This document shows, one piece after another, positions 1 through 5,624 of a stretch of 6,523 nucleotides of DNA. How positions within the stretch are numbered: position 1 is the first letter of the stretch; each line of letters opens with the position of its first letter. Source of the DNA: Paracoccaceae bacterium (GTDB lineage Bacteria; Pseudomonadota; Alphaproteobacteria; Rhodobacterales; Rhodobacteraceae); NCBI GenBank assembly GCA_003565055.1, contig PXDM01000306.1:1-6523 (forward strand), written 5' to 3'. The translations under genes and the position numbers were made by a program. The notes under the pieces were generated by a model. It saw nothing but the letters and a program-made list of their open reading frames with translations, was not told where the DNA came from and made no database searches.

Positions 1-1275
1 AACAATTCCGCCATCGTGCAGATCAACGGCGTGCGCGACCGGCTCAGCGTGCTGCTGGTCTCGGGCGAGCCGAATGCCGGTCAGCGGACATGGCGCAATC
101 TGCTGAAATCCGACCCGGCGGTGGATCTGGTGCATTTCACCATCCTGCGCCCGCCAGATCGCCATGACGGGGTGCCGGTCAGTGAATTGTCGCTGATCGC
201 CTTTCCGACACGCGAATTGTTCATCGAGAAGATCGACGAATTCGACCTGATCATCTTTGACCGCTACCGGCGGCGCGGCATCCTGCCCAACAGCTATTTC
301 GCCAATATCGCGCGCTATGTCGAAGATGGCGGCGCGCTGCTGGTCGTGGGCGGGACCGAGCTTGCAGGCGCCGAAAGCATCTGGCGCTCGCCTCTGGGCG
401 AGGTGTTTCCGGCCATGCCGACAGCGCGGGTGCTTGAGGAAGGTTTCCTGCCGCGCGTGACCGAACTCGGCCAGCGCCATCCGGTGACGGCGGGTCTGGA
501 ATCGCTCGTCCCCGCAGGCGAAGACGGGCCGGGTTGGGGACGCTGGTTTCGCCAGATCGAGCTGCAACCACAGGCGGGTCAGACCGTGATGAGCGGCGTA
601 GATGAGCGACCGCTTCTGATGCTCGATCGGGTGGGCGCGGGGCGCATGGCGCTGCTGGCCTCGGATCAGACCTGGCTCTGGGATCGCGGCTTTGAGGGCG
701 GTGGGCCACAGCTCGAATTGCTGCGCCGGCTGGCGCATTGGATGATGGGCGAGCCCGAATTGGAGGAAGAAACCCTCAGCGCCACCGCAGAAGGGCAGCG
801 CGTGACGGTTCTGCGCCGCAGCCTGCGCGATGACATTGGCGCTGTGACCGTCACCAGCCCCGATGACAGCACGCAGGAGCTGGAGATGCGCGAGGACGCG
901 CCCGGCGAGTTCCGCGCGGAATTCGAGGCCCCGGAGATCGGTCTCTACCGTCTGGCGCAGGATGATCTCGACGCCGTGATTGCACTCGGACCGCAAGCGC
1001 CGCGCGAATTCGAGGAAACCATCGCTACGTCTGAGAAACTCGCCCCGCTCCTGGCGGCAACACGTGGCGGCGTGATGCGCATCGAGGAGGGCCTGCCCGA
1101 GTTGCGGCAAGTGCGCGAAGGGCGCGCAGCCGCCGGGCGCGGCTGGCTGGGGCTGACCCCGCGCAACGCCTATCTGACGCGCGAATTGCGCAGCACGGCA
1201 CTGCTGCCGGGCTGGGCATGGCTGCTCATCGCATCGGCTCTCGCGCTCGGGGCCTGGCTGCGCGAGGGGCGCTGA
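1..1275 (+). CDS. Membrane-anchored protein with glutamine-amidotransferase-like fold (5' end outside window)
   Basis: The reading frame is open from the first base (codons AAC AAT TCC GCC ATC before the GTG at 16), so the gene begins upstream and 424 C-terminal residues are visible. The GTG at 16 is internal: it sits within a conserved strand that leads into VLLVSGEPNAG. The first ~110 residues look like a class I glutamine-amidotransferase-like (flavodoxin-type) fold: strand, 'FPTRELFIEKIDEFDLIIFD', then 'GGALLVVGG'. No cysteine is visible at the expected nucleophile elbow, so amidase activity is unlikely. A beta-rich region follows, and one hydrophobic helix (about residues 401-420, LLPGWAWLLIASALALGAWL) ends the protein with a basic tail, REGR. 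From family knowledge, such proteins are often about 700 residues long and lie beside MoxR ATPase, DUF58 and von Willebrand A genes; those neighbours would be off the left edge. Exact function is unknown. The family assignment is fairly secure, the role is not. Confidence 0.8.
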   Translation, partial: NNSAIVQINGVRDRLSVLLVSGEPNAGQRTWRNLLKSDPAVDLVHFTILRPPDRHDGVPVSELSLIAFPTRELFIEKIDEFDLIIFDRYRRRGILPNSYFANIARYVEDGGALLVVGGTELAGAESIWRSPLGEVFPAMPTARVLEEGFLPRVTELGQRHPVTAGLESLVPAGEDGPGWGRWFRQIELQPQAGQTVMSGVDERPLLMLDRVGAGRMALLASDQTWLWDRGFEGGGPQLELLRRLAHWMMGEPELEEETLSATAEGQRVTVLRRSLRDDIGAVTVTSPDDSTQELEMREDAPGEFRAEFEAPEIGLYRLAQDDLDAVIALGPQAPREFEETIATSEKLAPLLAATRGGVMRIEEGLPELRQVREGRAAAGRGWLGLTPRNAYLTRELRSTALLPGWAWLLIASALALGAWLREGR

Positions 1276-1296
1276 TCCGCCCCGCCGAAGGCGCGT

Positions 1297-1344
1297 GACA
1301 AGCACGCAGCTTCCCTTCTGCCTTGCCCCCCGGCGCGTGCTGTC
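1297..1344 (+). terminator. Imperfect inverted repeat between the membrane protein gene and fabB
   Basis: GACA-a-GCACGC (1297-1307) can pair with GCGTGC-TGTC (1335-1344), giving ten pairs with one bulged A and a 27-base loop. It lies 21 bases after the upstream stop codon. There is no T-run after it. It could be a weak terminator for the upstream gene or a leader structure for fabB; the long loop makes either call tentative. Confidence 0.25.
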
Positions 1345-1351
1345 CTAGACA
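1323..1351 (+). promoter_or_regulatory. Possible weak fabB-fabI promoter
   Basis: TTGCCC (1323-1328) and TAGACA (1346-1351) are separated by 17 bases and lie 27 bases before the fabB start codon. The -35-like box matches TTGACA at five of six positions, but the -10-like box is poor and lacks the final T. It overlaps the right arm of the inverted repeat above. The 103-base gap makes a separate promoter for fabB plausible, but this site is only a guess. Confidence 0.2.
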
Positions 1352-1369
1352 GGCCCAACTGTTTAATCG

Positions 1370-1374
1370 GGAGG
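1370..1374 (+). promoter_or_regulatory. Ribosome binding site of fabB
   Basis: GGAGG lies four bases before the ATG at 1379. It is a strong Shine-Dalgarno core with short spacing. It supports this start, as does the protein's first strand, MRRVVITGLG, which lines up with the N-terminus of known FabB proteins. Confidence 0.7.
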
Positions 1375-1378
1375 TTGC

Positions 1379-2608
1379 ATGCGTCGTGTCGTCATCACAG
1401 GTCTGGGGATCATTTCCCCGATCGGGAATTCAGCCGCGGAAGTGTCCGACAGCCTGCGCGCCGGGCGTTCGGGAATCGTCTTCGCGCCGGAATATGCCGA
1501 GCACGGCTTTCGCAGCCAGATCCACGGCAAGCCCGACATCGTGCTCGAAGACCATATCGACAAGCGCAATCTTCGGTTCATGGGGGCCGGTGCCGCCTAT
1601 AACTTCCTGTCCATGGAACAGGCGATCAAGGACGCGGGTCTGGAAGACAGCGATGTCTCAAACCCGCGCACGGGCCTGATCATGGGCTCGGGCGGCCCCT
1701 CGACGGCAAATCTCTTTCAGGCGCATAATATCGTCAAGGAAAAGGGCAGCCCCAAGCGCATGGGCCCCTTCATGGTCACGCGCTGCATGTCGTCCACGAA
1801 TTCCGCCTGTCTCGCGACGCCGTTCCGGATCAAGGGCGTGAATTATTCCATCACCTCGGCCTGCTCGACCTCGGCGCATTGCATCGGCAATGCGGCGGAA
1901 CTGATCCAGATGGGCAAGCAGGACATCATTTTCGCAGGCGGCGGCGAAGAACTCGACTGGACGCTGTCCTGCCTTTTCGACGCCATGGGCGCGATGTCAT
2001 CGAAATACAATGACACTCCAGAAACCGCCGCCCGCGCCTTTGACGCAACTCGCGACGGCTTCGTGATCGGTGGCGGCGGGGGCGTGCTGGTGCTCGAGGA
2101 GCTGGAACACGCCAAAGCACGCGGCGCGAAAATCTATGCCGAGGTCACGGGCTACGGCGCAACCTCGGACGGCCATGACATGGTCGCGCCTTCCGGCGAA
2201 GGTGGCGAGCGCTCGATGCGTCTGGCGCTGGACACGCTCCCAGCGGGCCGCAAGGTCAGCTATATCAACGCCCATGGCACCTCGACCCCCGCAGGCGATG
2301 TGACCGAGGTCGAGGCGATCCGCCGCATCTGGGGCGAAGGAAATGTGCCGCCCATCTCGTCCACAAAATCCCTGACCGGCCACAGCCTCGGTGCGACGGG
2401 CGTGCAAGAAGCGATCTATTCGCTACTGATGATGCAGGGCCGTTTCATCACAGCGTCCGCCAATGTGACCGAGCTCGACCCGGCCATCCGCGAGGGCGAA
2501 ATCGCGACCAAGCTGGTGGACGATGTCGAGCTGGATTCGGTCCTATCCAACAGCTTTGGCTTTGGCGGCACCAATGCGACACTTCTGATGAGCGCTTACC
2601 GGGACTGA
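1379..2608 (+). CDS. fabB: Beta-ketoacyl-[acyl-carrier-protein] synthase I
   Basis: FabB is a cytoplasmic condensing enzyme that joins malonyl-ACP to acyl-ACP with loss of CO2. It is needed to elongate the cis-unsaturated intermediate made by FabA. At 409 residues the protein is family length (E. coli FabB has 406). The thiolase-fold catalytic set is complete: nucleophile Cys162 in SACSTSAHCIGNA, His299 in NAHGTSTPAGD, Lys330 in SSTKSLTGHSLGA, and His335. The glycine-rich C-terminal motif NSFGFGGTNA is at 391-400. Stretches such as HCIGNA, KQDI(I/V)FAGGGEEL and SKYNDTPE are typical of FabB rather than FabF. An ATG with GGAGG four bases upstream sets the start. fabI follows after 8 bases, so the two are probably co-transcribed. 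The usual partner, fabA, is absent on the upstream side, where an unrelated gene ends 103 bases before. Assignment is secure from recognised motifs. Confidence 0.97.
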   Translation: MRRVVITGLGIISPIGNSAAEVSDSLRAGRSGIVFAPEYAEHGFRSQIHGKPDIVLEDHIDKRNLRFMGAGAAYNFLSMEQAIKDAGLEDSDVSNPRTGLIMGSGGPSTANLFQAHNIVKEKGSPKRMGPFMVTRCMSSTNSACLATPFRIKGVNYSITSACSTSAHCIGNAAELIQMGKQDIIFAGGGEELDWTLSCLFDAMGAMSSKYNDTPETAARAFDATRDGFVIGGGGGVLVLEELEHAKARGAKIYAEVTGYGATSDGHDMVAPSGEGGERSMRLALDTLPAGRKVSYINAHGTSTPAGDVTEVEAIRRIWGEGNVPPISSTKSLTGHSLGATGVQEAIYSLLMMQGRFITASANVTELDPAIREGEIATKLVDDVELDSVLSNSFGFGGTNATLLMSAYRD

Positions 2609-2616
2609 GGGTCAAG

Positions 2617-3405
2617 ATGTCGGGATTGATGACAGGCAAGCGCGGGCTGATCATGGGGGTCGCCAATGAGCGCTCCATCGCCTGGGGCATCGCGAAAGCA
2701 ATGGCGGATCAGGGTGCGGAGCTGGCCTTCAGCTACCAGGGCGACGCATTCGGCAAACGCGTGGAGCCGCTGGCGGCGTCCGTCGGGTCTGACCTGCTTC
2801 TCGATGTCGATGTGACCGATGAAGCGTCGCTTGACGCCGCATTTGACGCTTTGAAGTCGCGCTGGGGACGCATGGATTTCCTCGTCCATGCCATCGCTTT
2901 CTCGGACAAGGGCGAACTGACGGGCCGCTTCCGCGACACCAGCCGCGCCAATTTCGCCCGTTCGCTGGAAATCAGCTGCTACAGCTTCATCGACCTGGGC
3001 CGCCGCGCCTCGGAACTGATGCCGCAGGGCGGCACGCTGCTGACACTGACCTTTCAGGGGTCGAACACGGTCACGCCCTTCTACAACGTCATGGGCGTGG
3101 CCAAAGCGGCGCTCGAATCCTCGGTGCGCTACCTCGCCTCTGACCTCGGCCCGGACGGGATTCGCGTCAATGCGATCAGCCCCGGCCCGATGAAAACCCT
3201 TGCTGGCGCAGCCATCGGCGGCGCGCGCAAGACCTTCCGCCATGCCGAAGCCAACGCGCCGCTGCGCAGCAACGCAACGCTTGAGAGCGTGGGCGGCACC
3301 GCGGTTTATCTCGCCTCGGATTACGGCGCGCATACGACAGGCGAGATTATCCATGTCGATGGCGGTTATCATGTCATGGGCATGCCGCAGGTCGAGAATA
3401 TCTGA
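2617..3405 (+). CDS. fabI: Enoyl-[acyl-carrier-protein] reductase (NADH)
   Basis: FabI reduces trans-2-enoyl-ACP to acyl-ACP, the last step of each fatty acid elongation cycle, in the cytoplasm. It is the target of triclosan in bacteria that depend on it. The protein is a short-chain dehydrogenase-type Rossmann enzyme of 262 residues, the same length as E. coli FabI. Visible elements are the nucleotide-binding start MGVANERSIAWGIAKAM (13-29), DVDVTD (63-68), the VHAIAFSDK segment (90-98), catalytic Tyr156 and Lys163 in FYNVMGVAKAALES, and the substrate-loop region SPGPMKTLAGAAIGGARK (188-205). Two positions differ from E. coli: Phe146 stands where E. coli has Tyr146, and Ala94 where it has Gly93. 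GAGGG (2607-2611), overlapping the fabB stop codon, serves as ribosome binding site, which suggests coupled translation. The gene ends only four bases from the stop of the convergent gene. Confidence 0.96.
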   Translation: MSGLMTGKRGLIMGVANERSIAWGIAKAMADQGAELAFSYQGDAFGKRVEPLAASVGSDLLLDVDVTDEASLDAAFDALKSRWGRMDFLVHAIAFSDKGELTGRFRDTSRANFARSLEISCYSFIDLGRRASELMPQGGTLLTLTFQGSNTVTPFYNVMGVAKAALESSVRYLASDLGPDGIRVNAISPGPMKTLAGAAIGGARKTFRHAEANAPLRSNATLESVGGTAVYLASDYGAHTTGEIIHVDGGYHVMGMPQVENI

Positions 3406-3409
3406 TCGT

Positions 3410-3871
3410 TCAGGGCTGCACTGGCCGGTTTTTCAGCGCATTTTCCAGTGCCGCCAAGACTGCGTCACCGTCAGCATGTCGAAGATGCAGCAGAGCGTTT
3501 CCCTTGGTATTCAAGAAGAGCATTGGCAACCAGATGCGCTTGTTCAGCCGGGTTTTAAATTCAATCGCACTGACATAGTGATAGGGCCGGATGACTTCAG
3601 TGATTTCAACAATGTCAGAAATCGCAATTTTAACGCCGATAGGTTCGAACGCGACATATTCGGACGTGATCTCGATGCGCTTCAAAAACCGGCCTGCGAC
3701 TACAGCGTAGACGCCGAAAAACAAAAGAATAACAACCGACCATGCGAATTTTGATGGCTGGTCGGGTGGGCCACCCGACAGCATTAGCAGCGATAGCAAG
3801 GTAAGCAACACCATTGCGACGCCCGACCAGAAGAAGGCGTTCCGATATTCAAGCTCAAAACTCTGGGGCAT
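3410..3871 (-). CDS. Two-helix membrane protein with probable PH-like domain, function unknown
   Basis: I do not recognise a named gene. The 153-residue product has two hydrophobic segments (about 12-32 and 41-60) joined by a short polar loop, GGPPDQPSK. A soluble C-terminal region (about 64-148) follows, with alternating short strands (RIEITSEYVAFEP, KIAISDIVEITEV, SAIEFKT) and a final amphipathic helix, DAVLAALENALKN. That pattern resembles small bacterial PH-domain (DUF304-like) membrane proteins, an inference from shape only. Positive residues (RFLKR) after helix 2 suggest that the C-terminal domain is cytoplasmic. Base composition differs from the neighbours: about 48% GC by hand count over 3541-3780, against clearly higher values in fabB. 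That may mean later arrival or weak selection. The start ATG has only a weak upstream GGAAC, which lies inside the palindrome 3876-3913. The gene follows the fluC pair on the same strand after 64 bases and converges on fabI. Confidence 0.8.
   Translation of the reverse strand: MPQSFELEYRNAFFWSGVAMVLLTLLSLLMLSGGPPDQPSKFAWSVVILLFFGVYAVVAGRFLKRIEITSEYVAFEPIGVKIAISDIVEITEVIRPYHYVSAIEFKTRLNKRIWLPMLFLNTKGNALLHLRHADGDAVLAALENALKNRPVQP
3418..3451 (-). terminator. Inverted repeat inside the 3' end of the small membrane gene
   Basis: GCACTGG (3418-3424) and CCAGTGC (3445-3451) form a perfect seven-base inverted repeat with a 20-base spacer. It lies inside the coding sequence just before the stop codon, close to the convergent fabI stop. 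With only four bases between the two stop codons, any terminator for either gene must lie in the other gene. The long loop and lack of a T-run make this weak. Confidence 0.2.
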
Positions 3872-3875
3872 TGTT

Positions 3876-3913
3876 GTTCCGGATGACGTTCTGACATGAA
3901 CGTGCTGCGGAAC
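3876..3913 (-). promoter_or_regulatory. 38-base nested palindrome before the small membrane gene
   Basis: Two nested inverted repeats share one centre: outer arms GTTCCG (3876-3881) and CGGAAC (3908-3913), inner arms ACGTTC (3886-3891) and GAACGT (3898-3903), around TGACAT. The arms are perfect, and the internal loops (GATG and GCTG) are equal in length. It ends four bases before the ATG of the gene 3410-3871. As RNA it would fold into a two-part stem covering the region where a ribosome binding site should be. As DNA it offers four GTTC/GAAC half-sites for a dimeric repressor. It could also end transcripts from the fluC pair, although no T-run follows. The structure is plainly seen; its role is open. 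Confidence 0.5.
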
Positions 3914-3935
3914 TAAGGCAGTTATGCGACGAAAC

Positions 3936-4313
3936 TCAGGTTATTGAGCGCCCTTTCCCAATTCGCCAACCGCCCCAAACTGCCAGCAACCACAACACCA
4001 GCGACAGACCCGCATAGCCCAGCGCCGTCGCCGCTGACCGTTCCAGGAGCATCACCAACTCCAGCGAAAACAGCGAAAACGTGGTGAATCCACCGCAGAA
4101 CCCTGTCATCCAGAACCCTTTGGCCCGCGCCGAGAGCGCCCGCGTCGACAGATAGCCGATCAGCGCGGCCCCCAGCACATTGGCCAGCAGCGTCGCAAGA
4201 AAGGCGCGCTCGGGATCATGGGCGAGTGCTGCGAGGCTGATCGCGACGCGCGCCCCCGTCCCCAGCGCCCCCCCGAGCCCGACTGCAAGCAAAGTCACCA
4301 GCCCCGCCCGCAT
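3936..4313 (-). CDS. crcB: Fluoride channel/exporter subunit, FluC (CrcB) family, second of pair
   Basis: FluC proteins are small four-helix inner-membrane subunits that pair in antiparallel fashion to form a fluoride-selective channel, keeping cytoplasmic fluoride low. This product has 125 residues, typical for the family. Hallmarks are GLGGALGTGARVAIS with Arg22, Asn45 in LLANVLGA, and GFCGGFTTFSLF with both Phe-box residues, Phe79 and Phe82. Positive residues are at Arg2, in the helix 2-3 loop (STRALSARAKG) and at the C-terminus (WRIGKGR), predicting both ends in the cytoplasm. I chose the ATG at 4313 because it overlaps the stop of the upstream paralogue by one base (TAATG), a coupling signal, with a G-rich GGGGATGGGG just before. 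A longer frame reaching 4373 would put unrelated residues ahead of the first helix and overlap the paralogue by 61 bases. Confidence 0.93.
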   Translation of the reverse strand: MRAGLVTLLAVGLGGALGTGARVAISLAALAHDPERAFLATLLANVLGAALIGYLSTRALSARAKGFWMTGFCGGFTTFSLFSLELVMLLERSAATALGYAGLSLVLWLLAVWGGWRIGKGRSIT

Positions 4314-4720
4314 TACCCCATCCCCACAAAGATCAGCGCCATAATCAATCCCAGCCCCGCGAAGGCAGGACACATCACCACTGCGCCGATGCTGAGCCGC
4401 ACAGCTTTGCCCTGCTTCCCCCCGTGCCAGAGCTGCAAAATCTGCAGCGCGAAGGTCGAAACAGTCGTGACGCCGCCCAGCAGCCCGATGGCGAAGAGCG
4501 CGAAGCCGAGCGGCAAAACCTCAGCGCGCATCTCTGCGACGCTGCCGAAAACCACCCCCAATGCGGCCCCGGCCAGAGCACTCCCCAATGCATTGATCAG
4601 CAGAATCGCTGTCTCTGCTTCAAGCTTGCGCGAGAGGCCCGCCGCAAGCGACGCCCGAAACATGCTCCCCACCCCGCCAGCAAGGCAGATCAGCAAGAAA
4701 TCCAATCCGGAAACAGTCAT
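4313..4720 (-). CDS. crcB: Fluoride channel/exporter subunit, FluC (CrcB) family, first of pair
   Basis: This is the partner of the gene at 3936-4313 and a distant paralogue of it, 135 residues with four predicted helices. Family marks are CLAGGVGSMFRASLA with Arg22, Asn43 in LLINALGSA, and GLLGGVTTVSTF. In the last motif the first Phe-box position is Val87, while Phe90 is kept. Positive charge sits in the helix 1-2 loop (SRK) and the helix 3-4 loop (HGGKQGKAVR), the reverse of its partner, predicting both ends outside the cytoplasm. Opposite topology and gene pairing point to an obligate heterodimer. I chose the ATG at 4720: it starts directly before the first helix, and AGG lies 10 bases upstream. 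A longer frame to 4846 adds an arginine-rich 42-residue stretch unlike FluC proteins and would run into the divergent gene. I found no clear fluoride riboswitch upstream. Confidence 0.92.
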   Translation of the reverse strand: MTVSGLDFLLICLAGGVGSMFRASLAAGLSRKLEAETAILLINALGSALAGAALGVVFGSVAEMRAEVLPLGFALFAIGLLGGVTTVSTFALQILQLWHGGKQGKAVRLSIGAVVMCPAFAGLGLIMALIFVGMG

Positions 4721-4819
4721 ATTGATGACGCCTGATAGCTGGGTTACATGAGCCCCGATACATCCCCTCCGGGGTGACGGCAGCCGATTTAGAATACGCC
4801 TCCGCGCGGGAAGTCTCAG
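4721..4819. promoter_or_regulatory. Divergent intergenic region between fluC pair and kinase-like gene
   Basis: These 99 bases must hold the start signals for both the leftward fluC pair and the rightward kinase-like gene. I see no convincing -35/-10 pair on either strand; TAGAAT (4790-4795) is a possible -10 for the rightward gene without a good -35. GGGG (4771-4774) can pair with CCCC at 4764-4767 (three-base loop) or, with the adjacent C, with CCCCG at 4753-4757, so two short hairpins exclude each other. Confidence 0.4.
4808..4813 (+). promoter_or_regulatory. Ribosome binding site of kinase-like gene
   Basis: GGGAAG lies six bases before the ATG at 4820. This is good spacing for a Shine-Dalgarno site and favours that start over the out-of-frame ATG at 4774. 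Confidence 0.6.
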
Positions 4820-5536
4820 ATGAACGAAAACGACCTTTTGCAGCAAGCTGCGGCGTTGCCACCCGGACGCGTGACTCGGCTAGAGATCGCAGACCAGAGC
4901 TATTTTGTCAAAATGGTAGAAACCCATCAGCGGCTTCGGCTGCATGTGACCAAGGGCGATCCCGCGAAAGCGCTTGCGCGCGAGGTCGGGCTGTTGCGCG
5001 CTTTCGCGGAGCGCGGAGCCCCTGTCGCGCGCGTGGTCGCGGCGAATGAGAGGCATCTGATCCTCGCGGATCACGGAACCCCCGTTGAAAAAGCCGTCCG
5101 CAAAGGCGAGGTGTCCGATGCGCTCCTGCGTCAGATCGGCAGCACGCTGGCTGATCTGCATGCGCGCGGTCTTGCGCATGGCCGCCCCGTCTTGCGTGAT
5201 ATCTGCCATGACGGAACCAGAATTACCTTTCTGGACCTCGAAGCCGGCGCCAAGCTCAATGCGCGTGATCACGACATGGCGCGCGATCTGATCATTCTGA
5301 TCTATTCCGTGATGATGAGCACCAGCGCCAACCGGGATATCGCGCGACAGGTCATCGAAGGGTATCGCGACGTTGGAACGGAAGCGGTCTGGCAGGCTAC
5401 ATGCCGACGCAGCCGCAAGCTCTGGTGGCTGGAGTTGCTCGCGCGTCCCGGCGTCTGGCTTCATCGCAGGCGCGGCAAGAAGCGCTCTGAAATGATCGCC
5501 ATTGGAGCAACCCGCGCTCTGATCGCATCTTATTGA
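4820..5536 (+). CDS. Protein-kinase-fold phosphotransferase (BUD32/lipopolysaccharide-kinase-like), non-canonical catalytic loop
   Basis: The 238-residue product has the layout of a small kinase-fold protein without signal peptide or membrane helix. A beta-strand lysine, Lys31, lies in SYFVKMVE; a helix-C-like Glu55 in ALAREVGLLRAF; and hinge-like strands HLILADHGTPVEKAV follow. The catalytic-loop region is LADLHARGLAHGRPVLRDI (110-128) and the metal-loop is FLDLEAGAK with Asp139. Canonical loops of this type read HGDLxxxN. Here the catalytic Asp position is Arg122 and the Asn position is Asp127, so it is either a variant kinase or a pseudokinase. The C-terminus is basic (LHRRRGKKR, 214-222). 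Similar bacterial proteins are annotated as Kdo/lipopolysaccharide kinases or BUD32-like proteins, but the substrate cannot be read from the sequence. GGGAAG six bases upstream sets the start. The gene is divergent from the fluC pair and stands alone, ending in a strong hairpin. Confidence 0.75.
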   Translation: MNENDLLQQAAALPPGRVTRLEIADQSYFVKMVETHQRLRLHVTKGDPAKALAREVGLLRAFAERGAPVARVVAANERHLILADHGTPVEKAVRKGEVSDALLRQIGSTLADLHARGLAHGRPVLRDICHDGTRITFLDLEAGAKLNARDHDMARDLIILIYSVMMSTSANRDIARQVIEGYRDVGTEAVWQATCRRSRKLWWLELLARPGVWLHRRRGKKRSEMIAIGATRALIASY

Positions 5537-5542
5537 CACGCG

Positions 5543-5568
5543 CTCGCCCGACACAAGGATCGGGCGAG
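5543..5568 (+). terminator. Strong hairpin after the kinase-like gene
   Basis: CTCGCCCGA (5543-5551) and TCGGGCGAG (5560-5568) form a perfect nine-pair stem with an eight-base loop, starting six bases after the stop codon. Four more pairs (CGCG at 5539-5542 with 5570-5573) are possible across one bulged A. No T-run follows, as is common in GC-rich genomes. It is a likely terminator for the rightward gene. Confidence 0.65.
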
Positions 5569-5571
5569 ACG

Positions 5572-5595
5572 CGACGTTCGAATTCCGAAGCGTCG
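5572..5595. repeat. Middle hairpin between the two terminator hairpins
   Basis: CGACG-TTCG (5572-5580) pairs with CGAA-g-CGTCG (5586-5595), nine pairs with one bulged G and a five-base loop, AATTC. It touches the extended stem of the hairpin before it. It has no T-run and could serve either strand. Confidence 0.4.
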
Positions 5596-5596
5596 A

Positions 5597-5624
5597 GGCC
5601 CTGCGCCCAGACGGTCGCAGGGCC
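5597..5624 (-). terminator. Strong hairpin after katG
   Basis: GGCCCTGCG (5597-5605) and CGCAGGGCC (5616-5624) form a perfect nine-pair stem with a ten-base loop. Read leftward, it lies 15 bases after the katG stop codon, so it is the likely terminator of katG. No T-run follows. Confidence 0.6.

Noticed and set aside
1997..2407. 136-codon leftward frame inside fabB
   Set aside because: It is a shadow of highly conserved fabB codons, with no independent support.
2596..3372. 258-codon open frame on the strand opposite fabI
   Set aside because: It mirrors fabI across nearly its whole length, has a composition set by GC-rich codons of the real gene, and shows no recognisable motif.
3876..3913. 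LexA (SOS) box of the alphaproteobacterial type
   Set aside because: That box is GTTC-N7-GTTC. Here the direct GTTC pairs are eight bases apart, and the main symmetry is inverted.
4721..4819. Fluoride riboswitch (crcB motif) before the fluC pair
   Set aside because: GGCG and AAATCGGC occur in the leader, but I cannot lay out the required first hairpin, pseudoknot and CUGAUG-like segment in order. A covariance model would settle it.
4721..4846. 42-residue N-terminal extension of the first FluC protein
   Set aside because: It is arginine-rich, unlike FluC N-termini, and would overlap the start of the divergent gene; the ATG at 4720 sits directly before the first helix.
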